Part shown: positions 48,354 through 59,783 of the stretch, in pieces
Position numbering within the stretch: position 1 is the first letter of the stretch
Layout: each line of letters starts with the position of its first letter
From: Thraustochytrium sp. TN22
Lineage: Eukaryota; Sar; Bigyra; Thraustochytrida; Thraustochytriidae
NCBI GenBank assembly: GCA_013306675.1
Contig: JABLUY010000004.1
Location: 62,001 to 126,000 of the forward strand
Length of the DNA stretch: 64,000 nucleotides
Reading direction: 5' to 3'
Notes under the pieces: generated by a model
Database searches by the model: none
The model's input: the letters and a program-made list of their open reading frames with translations, nothing else
Told to the model about the DNA's origin: nothing
Position numbers and translations under genes: made by a program

Positions 48354-51300
48354 ATGCAGCTCACGAAATTGTCGTCGCTGATGGAGCCGTCGAAGCAGGG
48401 CATGAAGAAGGTGACCGCGGTGGCGTGGTCGCCGAACAACAAGCGGCTGGCCGTCGTGACGGTGGACCGCGTGGTGTACCTGTTTGATGAGGAGGGCGAG
48501 CGGCGGGATAAGTTCGCGACCAAGGCGGCGACCAAGGGCGACAAGGACTACCTGGTGCGCGGGCTGGCGTGGTCGCCGGACTCCAGCAAGCTGGCGGTGG
48601 CGCAGACGGACAAGATCGTCTTCGTGTACAAGCTGGGCGTGGACTGGGAGGACAAGAAGAGCATCCGGCACAAGTTCGTGCAGAGCAGCACGGTGACGTG
48701 CGTGACATGGCCCGCGGGCCAGCCGAACGAGGTGGTCTTTGGGCTGGCGGACGGCAAGCTCAAGGTGGGCCAGCTGCGGTCCAACAAGGCGGCAACGCTT
48801 TACGCAACGGACTCGTACACGGTGTCGTGCTGCTCGTCGCGCGACGGACGTTCGGTGCTGAGCGGCCACATGGACGGCTCCATCTACTGCTTCGGCTTTG
48901 AGGACACGGCGTACCGCAAAGTGGCGCACCACTCGTGCCCGCCATATGCGCTGGCGTGGGGCGTCTCGGTGATGGCGGCGGGCGCCGACCGGCGCGTCGT
49001 ATTCTACGATGACCACGGCTCGGAGCAGCGCACCTTCGACTACAATGCCGACGGCGGCAGCGGCGGCGCGATCGAGGACGAGGAGGGCAAGGACGGGTCG
49101 CTCCCGGTGGCCAAGGAGTTCACCGTGGCTGCCAGCAGCCCGAGCGGCCTGGGCGTCGTGGTGGGCAACTTTGACGCGGTTTACGTCTTCGCATACAGCG
49201 GCGCGCGCGAGTCGTGGGAGGAAGTTGGGCCCAAGGTGATCCCGCACTATTACTCGGTGACGGCCCTTGGGTGGAAGGCGGACGGGTCGCGCGTTGCGGT
49301 GGGCACCCTGTGCGGCGCGGTGGACGTCTTCGACGCCTGCATCCGGCGCACGCGCTACAACGGCACCTTCGAGTTTACCTACGTGTCGCCCTCGCAGGTG
49401 ATTGTCAAGCACGTGAGCAACGGCACGCGCGCCGTGGTGCGCAGCGGGTTCGAGTGCGAGATCACGCGGCTCAATGTGTACGGCGGCGAGCGGTACGTGG
49501 TGGCGCAGACGCCCGAGACGCTGATCGTGGGCGACCTGGAGACGGGCGAGATGAGCGAGGTGCCGTGGAACTTTGTGGGCACCGAAAAATACGTCTTCGA
49601 CAACCCGAACGTCTGCATGGTCTATGCAAGCGGCGAGCTGTCCATGATCGAATACGGGCACGATGAGGTCCTCTCAAGCTGCCGCACGGAGCACGTGCGC
49701 GCCACGCTGGTGTCGGTGCGCGTCAACGAGCGGCCGGCGCGGCGGCGGCCGGGCGCCGTGGCTGGCGTGGAGGCGCCGGACAACAAGAAGATCGCCTACC
49801 TTCTGGATGAGCTGACGATCCGCGTCATGGACCTGAGCACCGGGTACGCGGATGCCACGGTGAACCACACAAGCAAGATTGACTGGCTCGAGCTGAACGC
49901 GCGCGCCGACCTGCTGCTCTTCCGCGACAAGCGGCGGCAGCTCCACGTGTACAACGTGGAGAAGCAGTGGCGCAAGACGTTGCTCACGTACTGCAGCTAC
50001 GTGCAATGGGTGCCTGGGAGCGACGTGGTGGTGGCGCAGAACCGCGAGAATCTGTGCGTGTGGTACAACGTTGAGGCGGCAGAGAAGGTGACGGTAATTC
50101 GCATCCAGGGCGAGGTGGAGGAGATGGTGCGCGCGGACGGCCGCACCGAGGTGCGCGTGGACGAGGGCATGAGCACGTCGGTGCACGTCCTGGACGAGGC
50201 GCTCATCGGCTTTGGCAGCGCCGTCGAGGACGGGGACCTGGACGCCGCCATGCGCGTGCTGGAACACGAGGACCTGCGCTCCGAAACCGAGGCCATGTGG
50301 AAGCAACTCAGCGAGGTGGCCGTCAGCGCCGGCCGTTTGGACGTGGCAGAGCGCAGCTACGCCGCCATGGGCGACGTATCCATGGCGCGCTACATGCGCA
50401 AGGTGAACAAGACACGCATGCAGGTGCGCAAGGCGACGGGGGGCGACGGGGGTTCGCACTGGCTCGTGCGCGCGCGCCTGGCGCTCCTGGCCGGCGACCT
50501 GCGCGAAGCAGAGCTCATCTTCGTGGAGCAGGGCCAGAGCGAGGAGGCCGTGGAGATGTACCAGACGCTGCACGAGTGGGACGAGGCGATCCGCGTCGCG
50601 GAAGAGCGCGCGCACCCGGAGGCTGACGACATGCGGCACTCGTACTTTGACTACCTTGTGTCCTCGGGCCAGGAGGCGCGCGCCGGCGCCATCCGCGAGC
50701 GCGAGGGTGAGTACGAGGAGGCCATCGAGCTCTACCTGCGCGGGGGCCGCGCCGCCAAGGCCATGCAGGTGGTCAACACGTACGCGCACAAGCGGTCCTT
50801 CAAGTCGGACGTCCTCGAGCGCATCGCCACGGCGCTCACCAAGAGCGGCATGCACGACAAGGCCGGCGGCTTTTACGAGCGCAACGGCCAGGCCGAGCGT
50901 GCGCTGGCCTCGTACAAGAAGGGCCACGCATACCGCAGCGCCGTGGAGCTGGCGCGCCGCGAGTTCCCGGAGCAGGTCACGCGCCTTGAGGAATCGTGGG
51001 GCGACTGGCTCGTGAGCGGCAAGAAGATGGAGGCGGCCATCTCGCACTTCATCGAGGCCAACGCGACGCGCAAGGCGATCGAGGCGGCTCTCGGCGCGCG
51101 GCAGTGGACCAAGGCGGCCCAGCTCGTGGACTCGCTCAGCGGAGGCGGCTCGGCAGATGAGGAGGCCGAGGCGCGCCCGTACTACCGGCGCATCGCGCAG
51201 CAGTACCAGCAGGCCCAGCAGTGGGAGCGCGCCGAAAAGTACTTCACGCTGGCCGGCTGCGAGAAGGAGGCCATCGAGATGCACACGGACGCCGGTCGCT

Positions 51301-53812
51301 GGGAGGCGGCTCACGCGCTCGCGACGCGCTTCATGAGCTCGCAAGAGGTCTCCGCCCTGTACCAGCAGCAGGCCGCGGCCCTGGAGAAGAAGGGCCGCTT
51401 CAAGGAGGCAGAGCGCCTGCTGCTTACCGTAGACGCCGTCGACCGCGCCATCGCCATGTACGAACGGGCGCGCAAGTTCGACCACATGGTGCGGCTCGTG
51501 GCGGCCTACCGCAAGGAGAAGCTCAAGGACACGCACCTGCGCCTCGCCGGCCGCCTTGAGATGGAGGGTGACCTGCGCCGCGCCGAGGAGCACTTTGCGC
51601 ACGCCGGCGACTGGCCCTCTGCTGTCAACATGTACACGGCCAACGACAAGTGGGATGAGGCGATCCGCGTCGCCAAGTACCACGGCGGCGTCTCAGCGAG
51701 CCGCAAGGTGGCCTACCAGTGGGCCAAGGTGCTTGGCGGCGAGGCCGGCGCGAAGCTGCTCACCAAGCTGGGCCTTGTGGAGCAGGCCATTGACTACGCC
51801 ATCGAAGACGGCGCCTACAGCGAGGCACTCGAGCTCGCAAAGAACTCTCTCCCGGCGCGCGTTCCGGAGGTCCACCTCAAGCACGCGCTCTACCTGGAGG
51901 ACGAGGAGCGCTTCACCGAGGCCGAGGCCGAGTTCATCCTTGCGCAAAAGCCCAAGGAGGCCATCGAAATGTACAACCACCAACAGGACTGGACCTCGGC
52001 CATGCGCGTCGCGGAGCGCTACGACCCGGCCTCCGTCCCGGACGTCCTCGTCGCGCAGGCTAAGCACGCCGTCGGCCTCAAGCAGTTCTCCAACGCCGAG
52101 ACACTCTTCCTCAACGCCAAAAGCCCGAGTTCGTCCTCGCCATGTACCAGGAGCACGGCATGTGGGAGGACGCCCTGCGCTTTGCCAAGACGCACCTCCC
52201 GCACAAGCTGCGCGAAGTGCAGCAGGCAGCCCAGGACCGCCGCGGGCACATTTTGGCCGGCGCCGACCCGACCGCGGCGACCGCCGGCGCTGGCAACAAC
52301 GACGAAGGCGAGGAGGACCCGGTGCTCGCGCCGGGCGAGACGCCGGCGAGACCCACCAAGCCCGCGCGCCGCGTGCAGAGCCCTGACGCCGGCGGCGCGT
52401 CCTACGTGCCGGGCCAAGACGCGATTCAGAGCGCCATGGAGTCCGCCAAGACCTTTGAGGACGCGGGCGAATTCAGCAAGGCCATCGACTGCTACCTGCA
52501 CACGGGCGAGACGTCGAGCGGCACGCCGCCCTCTGCGCAGGAGGTCGACCTCATGGTCGTCGCCTGGGACCGCGCCATCCGGCTCGCTGCGCAGCACGCG
52601 CAGGACGCCTATGGCGACGTCGTCGAGCACGTTGCCGAGCGTCTCGTGGACGTTGGCCGCATGAACGCCGCCGGCGACCTCTATGAGGAGGTTGAGCGCC
52701 ACGAGGACGCCGTGCGCTGCTATATCAAGGCGAAGAAATGGGACAAGGCGCGCAGCGTCGCGGAGATCGCGCCTGCCTTCCAGGACATGGTCGACAAGGC
52801 CTACCGCAAGCACATGCGGAAGGAGCGCAATCCGGGCGAGTTGCTCAAGCTTGGCGACTTTGACGCCGCCTTGGCGCTGCACGCCGACCAGGGCGACTGG
52901 GAGCGCGTCTTCGACATTATCGACAACGAGGACGCCGTCCCGGTTGACCTCGCCTCCAAGTACGCCGGCGAGATGGCCGGCCGTCTTGTCGAGGGCGCGC
53001 CCATGGGCGAGGTTGACGCAGCCAAGCTCGACACCGCCCTGGCGCGCCTCGCCAAGCACGGCACGCCCGCCGGCCCCCAACACTTTGCGCTCTTCTGCCG
53101 GCTCGCTCAAGAGGTCCTCGGCCGCACCCGCGCGGACTCCGCCGACGTCGCGGTCTACGCTACGGCGCTGCGCGACCTACGCGAGGTGCTCTTCAACGCC
53201 ATCCGCCAGCGTTCCAACTCGCGCCGCCTCGACCACGAGTCCAAGTCTGGCGACTCCCAGCTGCGCACGCTTGAGCGCCTGCTCACCATCACTCACCTCT
53301 TCCACCTCCACTTTTGCTGCGCCGAGGAGGGCTCCACTGAGCTCGCTGCCAAGATCCTCGTCGCCCTGCTTCGCTTCAAGGGCGACGCCATTCCCTGCGA
53401 CAAGATTTTCTTCCTTGCCGGCATCGCCTGCCGCGACCTGGACTGGTCCGCCAAGGCTTTCGTCGTCCTCAACCGCTACCTTGACCTCGCCGAGGCCATT
53501 GATGAGGGCGCCCTCGGCGACATCGACAACGCGGACTTCGCCGACACCGACATCCCCGAGCCGCACCGCAACCCGCTCCCCACCACGCACTTTGTCCCTG
53601 ACGCCACTCGCGAGGAGACTCGCGAGTGGGTCCTGGCCGCCGCCATGGATGCCGGCGTCGAGCAGGAGCCCCTCGACCAGCCCTGGCTCGACGACATTCG
53701 CCTCTCCGTCGCGGACAACGCAGCGCAGCTCACGCGCATGTACGACAAGCCCGCCGTGCCGATCCAGGAGTACATTGCCTCGAACGACCTCCTCCACTCC
53801 ATTAGGTCATAG
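48354..53812 (+). CDS. IFT172: Intraflagellar transport protein 172 (one apparent frameshift)
   Basis: Start MQLTKLSSLMEPSKQGMKKVTAVAWSPNNKRLAVVTVDRVVYLFDEEGERRDKF matches the IFT172 N-terminus. About 1819 residues in total, close to the usual 1750. Residues 1 to about 600 form WD40 propellers; the rest is a long TPR-like helical solenoid (RAEKYFTLAGCEKEAIEMHTDAGRWEAAHALA and many similar). It is the largest IFT-B peripheral subunit, needed for anterograde transport, tip turnaround and so cilium assembly. At 52119-52122 a run of four A's leaves the frame: ...AETLFLNAK continues as S-P-S-S-S, while the family sequence KPEFVLAMYQEHGMWEDALRFAK resumes one frame over and runs cleanly to the stop. 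One missing A would explain it. With 1250 and 560 intact codons on either side, a base error or recent allele is likelier than an old pseudogene. Confidence 0.93.
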
Positions 53813-54649
53813 AAAAGACACGCAGGAATGCGGAACGACAAGCCGTCTTGAAACAGAGAAGCAGAGAGTTGAATAGGAGAAGCAGAACCTTGAAAGAAGC
53901 ACACCTGTACGGCTTGAGCGACCGCACGGCAGCGACAAGACCTTTCGCGTGGGGTATGTGGCGGGCAGGTGTGGTGGTTCGTACACGGCTCTGCTTGGTG
54001 GCGCCAACCGCACCTGCGAAAGCACCTCAACAAGACGTGCGCTCGCCAGCACGGCGGCGACAAGACCTTCCGCGTGGGGTATGTGGCGGGCAGGTGTGGT
54101 GGTACGTACACGGCTTTGCTTGGCGGCACCACCCGCACCTGCGAAAGCAACTCAACAAGATGTGCGCTCGCCAGCACGGCGGCAACAAGACCTTTCGCGT
54201 TGGGTATGTGGCGGGCAGGTGTGGTCGTACACGGCTCTGCTTGGTGGCGCCACCCGCACCTGCGAAAGCACCTCAATAAGACGTGCGCTCGCCAGCTAGC
54301 AAGCTCGTGACGATGCGCTGGAAACTTGCAGGACAGCTTCGGATAAGAAACAAAGCTCGTTGAAGAGCTCGTGATTACTGTGGAAACGATGCGTGCGGCG
54401 CTACTCGCGGGTCGCACCAAGGAGTCTTCCATATTGACCGGGCTGTCCAGCTCCGTGATGATGAGGATTGATTCAACGGAAAGAAGCCAGACGCATCTTC
54501 GAGGCGCCACTTGCGCAGGGAGGGACGTTGCCTCTGCCGAACTTGCTCACGATCAATCAGGGGGCTGCGAGCACCACGCAGGCCACTGTGTGACTCTTCG
54601 TAGATGGCTGCTGCTGCGAAATCAGTCATGGGGCAGTAGCACCACGCAG
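53813..54649. other. IFT172 3' flank with minisatellite
   Basis: About 840 bases between the 3' ends of IFT172 and the ankyrin gene. Most is taken up by the 125-base tandem repeat and by the stop-spanning duplication of the ankyrin gene. No gene supported. Confidence 0.6.
53932..54300. repeat. 125-base minisatellite, three copies
   Basis: Units begin at 53932, 54057 and 54182 with GCGACAAGACC (GCAACAAGACC in the third). They share TATGTGGCGGGCAGGTGTGG, a TACACGGCT block and a GCTCGCCAGC end. The third unit lacks about four bases. 125 is not a multiple of three, so all frames stay open by rotation and produce spurious ORFs. Confidence 0.9.
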
Positions 54650-54690
54650 TCAACTGTGTGACTCTTCGTAGAGGGCTACCGCTGCCTCAC
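54569..54690. repeat. Twofold 69-base repeat at the ankyrin gene stop codon
   Basis: AGCACCACGCAG, then ACTGTGTGACTCTTCGTAGA, then GGCT occur at 54569 and again at 54638. The right copy contains the last codons and stop of the ankyrin gene (A-L-Y-E-E-S-H-S on the minus strand). The left copy repeats them (A-I-Y-E-E-S-H-S) in the 3' flank. Confidence 0.85.
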
Positions 54691-55342
54691 GCGACAGACC
54701 AGATGCCGCTTCCGAGGTCTGCACGAACTCAAGGAAGGCCGCTGCATCCTCACGACCACTCGCTCGCGCCAAAGCAAGGGCATCATTGTCCCGCTCATCG
54801 TTCCATTCAATGGCACACTTGAAGTCGAGGCCCGCGCCCGCGGCATAGCACAGCTTCAGGCACTGCAACATACCCTGACGGGTTGCGTTCGGGTGAAAGG
54901 GCGCCCGGCAGGCCTGCATGAGCGCAGTCTTGCCGTATGAATCCTGCAGGTCGAGCTTGGCGCCACGGTCGATGAGCAACCGGACCGTCGAGGGCTGCCC
55001 GGTGCGGCAAGCGAACATGAGCGCGCTCCAGTCCTCCTTGTTCAGTAGATTGACATCGGCACCGCGCTCGACAAGAAGGCGTGCCATGTCAGGCTCGTGG
55101 AAGAGGGAGGCGAACATGAGCGCGGTCGCCCCGTACGTGCTCTGCGCGTCCAGCTCGGCGCCGCGCTCCACGAGCCATCGCGCGATGGCAATCCGGCTCC
55201 CTGACGCCGAATCGATCGCCCACATCAACGGGGTTTCATTGTTGAACCAGCCGATCCCCGCGTTGAGCGCGCTCGGGTCCCCCTGGATCGCGGCCTGCAC
55301 ACCGGCCAGGTCGCCCGCCTGGATGAGCTCCTTCATGCCCAT
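54650..55342 (-). CDS. Ankyrin-repeat protein
   Basis: 230 residues from MGMKELIQAGDLAGVQAAIQ (ATG 55340-55342); the open frame upstream is low-complexity and lacks repeats. Ankyrin repeats in order: ETPLMWAIDSASGSRIAIARWLVERGAELDAQ, YGATALMFASLFHEPDMARLLVERGADVNLL, DWSALMFACRTGQPSTVRLLIDRGAKLDLQ, and YGKTALMQACRA... with a longer last unit. That makes four to five repeats plus a C-terminal helix (AAAFLEFVQTSEAASGLSREAAVALYEE). No catalytic domain, signal peptide or TM helix, so probably a small cytosolic or nuclear protein-binding module. The end is embedded in a 69-base tandem duplication. It is divergent to the Q-rich gene. Confidence 0.85.
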   Translation of the reverse strand: MGMKELIQAGDLAGVQAAIQGDPSALNAGIGWFNNETPLMWAIDSASGSRIAIARWLVERGAELDAQSTYGATALMFASLFHEPDMARLLVERGADVNLLNKEDWSALMFACRTGQPSTVRLLIDRGAKLDLQDSYGKTALMQACRAPFHPNATRQGMLQCLKLCYAAGAGLDFKCAIEWNDERDNDALALARASGREDAAAFLEFVQTSEAASGLSREAAVALYEESHS

Positions 55343-56738
55343 CTCGTGCACGCCAAGCACGAATGCTGCGCGGTGCCGCCGGTCGCTGCAGCCGCTGCGG
55401 GCCGCGCCGTGCCGCCCGTGCCTTGCAGTGCTCGTGCGCCTCTGCCCGCCCAACGACGGCGGGAACCCGTCGTCGTTTCTTGGAAGCGATCCTTGCTCGG
55501 GTCGACCGTCGAGCCTGTCGAGGCGCCTCGGGTTCTGCGCGTCCTCGTCGCCTGCCTCGGCCAGCACGCGAGCCGCCTGCACCCCAGCTCCCGCGCCTCG
55601 CCCGGCCTGGCCGGCTCGGCCCGAGGCTTGCGGGCCCGGGAGCAGCAGCACGCCTCGCGCCGCGCCGCGCTCGCGCCCCGCGCTCGCACGCCTCCTCGCT
55701 TGCGGCTTTGCTGCGCTGCAGGCGGCCGCCGCGCGCCGCCCTGGATCGCTCGGCTCATTGTCGGGCGCTGCAGCTGCACGTGCCGCGCGCTCTTCTCGAG
55801 CTCGAGTTGTACTAACTTAGTAGGAGTGCGCAATCACTGTCATGGTCAGCTGCGCGCAGTGCAGCGCAGTGCGGCGCGAGCCGCGGCCGGCGCGAGCGGA
55901 ATGCGCGAGGCAGACCAGCGTCGAGCTGGACCTGAAGAAGGAGGAGGAGTCACGGAGAAGGAGAAGAAGGACTTGGAGGAGAAGAAGATGGAGAAGTACA
56001 AGTGGAGCTTGAAGTTGAAGTTGAAGTAAAGCAGAAGTTAACAGTGGAAGTGGAAGTCGAAGCAAGGAGAAGAAAAGTTGGAGTACAAGTACAAGTACAA
56101 GGCCGGCTCGTAGCACGAGGCTGGCGCCGGTTTCACATGAATCCACTCTGGTACTCTCACGTGCGCGACTTCGTTACAGGTCGCTCCCAAGGTCCAGCAC
56201 GCTCGAGCTCGCTTGAGCGTTGACAGCGGCGCGGCGCGGCGCTCACCGTGACTGCCGCTGCAGTGCGGTCACGGTCACGCCGTTGCAGGCTCAGGCATGC
56301 AGTGGTCAACCTCACGTGTGCGAAAGGGCGGCGTCCGCGGCGCCGAGCGGCCCCCTGAGTGGCCAGCCCAGTCTCCGCAGATTGCGGAGGCCAGGCCCGA
56401 CCAAACCCGGTCTCGTCATCAGTGCCACAACGCGCGGCCGCGGCATCGCCTTCGCGCGGCTCGCCGCGCGCGCTCGCGCGGCCCCTGCGCCGGCCGCCCC
56501 TCCCCCGCGCGCCCCGCCCGCGCGCGCGGCGGCGAGCGGGGCCGAGCGGCAGCGCGGCCGGGCTTCGAGCAGGGGAGCGCCGCGGGCTCGCGCTCTCGGT
56601 CTCGCGCGGCGCGGCGGCGCGGCGCGGCGCGGCGCGGCACGGCGGCGCGGCGCGGCGGCGCGAGGCAAGCGAGAGCCGCGCGCGGCAGACGCGGACGGAC
56701 GGCAGGCCGCTGGCGCTGGCTGACGCGCGAGCGCAGAC
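55343..56738. promoter_or_regulatory. Divergent intergenic region between the ankyrin and Q-rich genes
   Basis: 1.4 kb. GC-rich near both genes, with an AG-rich middle: GAAGTTGAAGTTGAAGT at about 56015-56031, GGAAGTGGAAGTCGAAG at about 56044-56060 and ACAAGTACAAGTACAAG at about 56086-56102. (GCGCG) repeats lie at about 56608-56660. Overlapping ORFs on both strands show no family features. Confidence 0.45.
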
Positions 56739-59700
56739 ATGGACTCGGCGCACGGCGGCGGCGAGAACGGCGCACGGCGCGGCGGCCGGCGTGGAGCAGG
56801 AGCCGCGGCGCCCCGTCTCGACATGAGCATCGACTCGGATGAGGAGGACGATGAGAACGACATTGACGAGGCTGGCAGCGTGGAGACCGTTGGCCCGAAC
56901 GACTCGGATGAATCCGGGGCGGGGCACGGACAGGCACAGCAAGCGCCAGCCCGGCACGGCCAGGAGGACGATTGGGAGCGTGACGATGCGCAGCATCATG
57001 CGGACGCTCGGAGCGTAGGCCCAGCGAGCTCTCGAGAGTATGACGCTCCCGAGTGGAACGGAAAGCAAGCCGCAACATCGAGCTCGATGCAGCCGGCTGA
57101 CGCCAGCCAGCGGCAGCAGGAGGATCGGGATCGCCCTTTTCTGGGGCACGCTTCCGCAGATGCTGCAAGGCCTTGGCAATCTGAGCCGAAGAGTGCATAC
57201 GAACCCCAGCAGCAACAGCAGAACCAGCAACAGCAGAACCAGCAACAGCAGAACCAGCAACAGCAGAACCAGCAACATCAACCTCAACACCAGCAGTATG
57301 GGCCTCACGAGCACCGTCAACTGCGCCAGCAGAACGCACCGCACCAGCAGCATCAGCCGAACCAGCCGAACCAGCCCCAGCCGTATCACGGGCCTGACGG
57401 GCACCAGCAGCAACAACAGCGCCATCCCTCGCAGGACCAACGCCAGATTCACGAGCATTACCAGCAACAGCAGTTCCACCGACCTCAACAGCAGCACCTG
57501 CAGGATGCGTTTAACAAGCAGCATCAGCAGTACTCGCAGCATCAGCACCAGCACCATCCTTACGAAGAGCAATACAAGCAGAGCACGCATCACTCGCAAC
57601 GCCAGGAATCTACGGCGTTGCCAGGCCCACCACAGCCGTCTCCCCAGCAGCCTTCTCCCTGGGATCGAATCCAGGGCGAGGACATGTCAGATTTCATGCC
57701 AAACATACTCCCGCACGACAATGGCCCAAACACGCGAGAGGACCCTGGCAGCACCTGTGGTACCAGTGATGACCACTCCCTCATGGGCCAATCTATTATC
57801 ACCGGCACGGCGGTATCGAGCAAGTCCCACCCGTTGAAGGGACTGGGCAGTTCCTCTGCTGTGGGCGGGGGAAGTCTCGCGTCCGGGTTTTTCAGTCTCT
57901 TAACTCAGTCCAAGGGCGCCGGCACCAAGCACGGTGTGGAAGGCGACCAGGAGTCGAACATGGAGTCTCCTAGCGTGGTCGCAGGCCATGGCTCGTCAGC
58001 ACAGGCGGCGGCAGACCGCGCGCGCCTTCACGGGAGCCGCATGAACCCTTGGCAGTACGAGGCGATCATGAAGTTCCTGCCGCACATGCCGAAGTACAAA
58101 GGTCCTCCTGACATCACATTGCCAGCTCAAAAATCGACCCATGACAACAGCGTTGTCACGATCCTGCAGTGCCCCTCAGTGGTTTTCAAGGAGTTCCCGG
58201 GTTGTCGCAACAACCTCTCGTGGGTGATCTTCATTGATGATCTCCATGAACGTCCAATGATCAAGGTGGTCAAGGTGATCGAGGATGCGGTGGAGCTGGA
58301 GCCGCCTTCGAGTGTGGCGGATGGAACCAAGGAGGCGAAGAAAAGGCGCCGGTCCCAGGGCTGCAAGGGTGCCAAGGTGCAAGAGGTAGTCTTGCACCAA
58401 CTGGAATCGACCATCTTCAAACAAACAAGTGACGCTTGGCACAAGATGCCTACTTCCACAAACGTGGCCGCAGTCTCAGGGACAATTTTCACGCACTATC
58501 GACTCACACTTCATCCGGATCCGGCATACGGTGAGCGCCTGTGGCGCATCAACTTCAAGGCGGGACGCGACGTGGCATCCGCCGGCCACTACCTGATCTA
58601 CTTTTGTACAGCAGACGGCGCCGATCAGTGTTCAAGCACGCGGCCCCTCACCGTGTCATCGGCGGGAAAACAGGGGAAAAAGAGAAAACCCAAGGGGAAG
58701 CACACGGAGTCAAAAGCGAAAGGCTCCATGGAGGAGCTCAAACATGACCCGAGCCAAAACTCCACGGGCGTGAGCAGCAGCAGCAATGCACCCACCCCCT
58801 TCGGAAACATTCATCAATATGAGGAGAAGGTGGTTGCGCACTCCAAACTGCTCGACGAATGCTTTCAGGCGAGTGTTACAGTCATACCCAAAAAGAAGCA
58901 ATCCGATCCCGGCGATGCTTCTCCGAAGCAAAGCTCCCCGAGCGAGTCGGAGGGGCCTCCAGTCCTGCCCAGCATGACGTCTAGGATCGCCGCCTCGGCG
59001 CCAGAGGCCATCGACAACGCTGGCGAGCCCTTACACACGCGCGTTGGAGGGGAGCACGCGGATTCGCACCGCATATCGGCACCTAACGCGAGCCCCCATG
59101 CTGCGAGCATCGGGGTCTCAGGAGGCGAGACTGCCCTTCTGAGCGATCCTTTGGGGCCACCGCCACCGCCTGCCACCACGTCGATGGCCACTGCCTCTGC
59201 GCCAGAGGCCGACGAGCACACTGCCCAGCCCTCCCGAGTGAGCGTCGGAGGCGCGCCGCGCAGCGACATAGACCCCAACGAGAGCCTTCCTGAGAGGGCT
59301 GTGCGCGCCAGGAGGGCCGGCACCAACATGGTTGGGGCTTCGTCACACCCACCGCCGGTGTCCAAGGCCATGGTCTCGGCGTTAGCGGCGGACTTGCAGC
59401 AAGCTAGCTGCCCCACACGAGCTGACGTTGGGGAACGCGAGGCGCCGCTCCTCACCTCAGAAGCCAGTGCAAGCCTGTGTGCCGCGAATGAAGAGTACAT
59501 CGACCCGCTCGAGTCGCCTGCTTATGTTGGTCCGCCCGAATCGCCTGCTGCCGACACCTCTTCTTCATCAAGGCCGAAGCGACGCCGAACGGAGTCCGAC
59601 GCTTCAGGATCCCCTTCTTCAGCGCCCAAGGCCGCCGAGCGGCCACCTCCGACCAAGCGCGCCCGGCCGCCTTCCCGCTTCACCTCCATCAGGGACACAG

Positions 59701-59783
59701 TCGGCGGAGTCGTGCGCAGCTTCGCCCACCACTTGAATTCCTGCTTGAACTCCTTCGCGCAGTCCATTGACGGCAAACATTAG
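56739..59783 (+). CDS. Gln-rich nuclear-type protein of unknown function
   Basis: 1014 residues, single exon, from MDSAHGGGENGARRGGRRGAGAAAPR. Residues about 30-60 are acidic (SDEEDDENDIDE). About 150-300 are Gln/His/Asn-rich with Q-Q-Q-N-Q-Q repeats, like transcriptional activation or prion-like regions. Residues about 430-650 form the only compact part: MNPWQYEAIMKFLPHMPKYKGPPDITLPAQ, VVFKEFPGCRNNLSWVIFIDD, and a beta-rich stretch ending LWRINFKAGRDVASAGHYLIYFCTADG. Lys-rich stretches KKRRRS and GKKRKPKGK are candidate NLSs. The last 350 residues are disordered, Ser/Pro/Ala-rich, with KRRRTE near the end. Not recognised; a transcription or chromatin regulator is a guess. The compact region has a loose resemblance to the protein at 61252-62499 (F-K-E-F, G-x-Y-x-I-x-x-x-C, then S-K-K-N-K/G-K-K-R-K). 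Confidence 0.75.
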   Translation: MDSAHGGGENGARRGGRRGAGAAAPRLDMSIDSDEEDDENDIDEAGSVETVGPNDSDESGAGHGQAQQAPARHGQEDDWERDDAQHHADARSVGPASSREYDAPEWNGKQAATSSSMQPADASQRQQEDRDRPFLGHASADAARPWQSEPKSAYEPQQQQQNQQQQNQQQQNQQQQNQQHQPQHQQYGPHEHRQLRQQNAPHQQHQPNQPNQPQPYHGPDGHQQQQQRHPSQDQRQIHEHYQQQQFHRPQQQHLQDAFNKQHQQYSQHQHQHHPYEEQYKQSTHHSQRQESTALPGPPQPSPQQPSPWDRIQGEDMSDFMPNILPHDNGPNTREDPGSTCGTSDDHSLMGQSIITGTAVSSKSHPLKGLGSSSAVGGGSLASGFFSLLTQSKGAGTKHGVEGDQESNMESPSVVAGHGSSAQAAADRARLHGSRMNPWQYEAIMKFLPHMPKYKGPPDITLPAQKSTHDNSVVTILQCPSVVFKEFPGCRNNLSWVIFIDDLHERPMIKVVKVIEDAVELEPPSSVADGTKEAKKRRRSQGCKGAKVQEVVLHQLESTIFKQTSDAWHKMPTSTNVAAVSGTIFTHYRLTLHPDPAYGERLWRINFKAGRDVASAGHYLIYFCTADGADQCSSTRPLTVSSAGKQGKKRKPKGKHTESKAKGSMEELKHDPSQNSTGVSSSSNAPTPFGNIHQYEEKVVAHSKLLDECFQASVTVIPKKKQSDPGDASPKQSSPSESEGPPVLPSMTSRIAASAPEAIDNAGEPLHTRVGGEHADSHRISAPNASPHAASIGVSGGETALLSDPLGPPPPPATTSMATASAPEADEHTAQPSRVSVGGAPRSDIDPNESLPERAVRARRAGTNMVGASSHPPPVSKAMVSALAADLQQASCPTRADVGEREAPLLTSEASASLCAANEEYIDPLESPAYVGPPESPAADTSSSSRPKRRRTESDASGSPSSAPKAAERPPPTKRARPPSRFTSIRDTVGGVVRSFAHHLNSCLNSFAQSIDGKH

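Noticed and set aside
49674-51683. 669-codon minus-strand ORF opposite IFT172
   Set aside because: Antisense shadow caused by GC-rich third positions; the sense strand is conserved.
52119-52122. Programmed minus-one frameshift in IFT172
   Set aside because: The site lacks a classical slippery heptamer in the reading frame and IFT172 is not known to use one; a missing base in a homopolymer is simpler.
53848-54310. Three overlapping repeated ORFs downstream of IFT172
   Set aside because: They are the same 125-base minisatellite read in rotating frames; no start context or family similarity.
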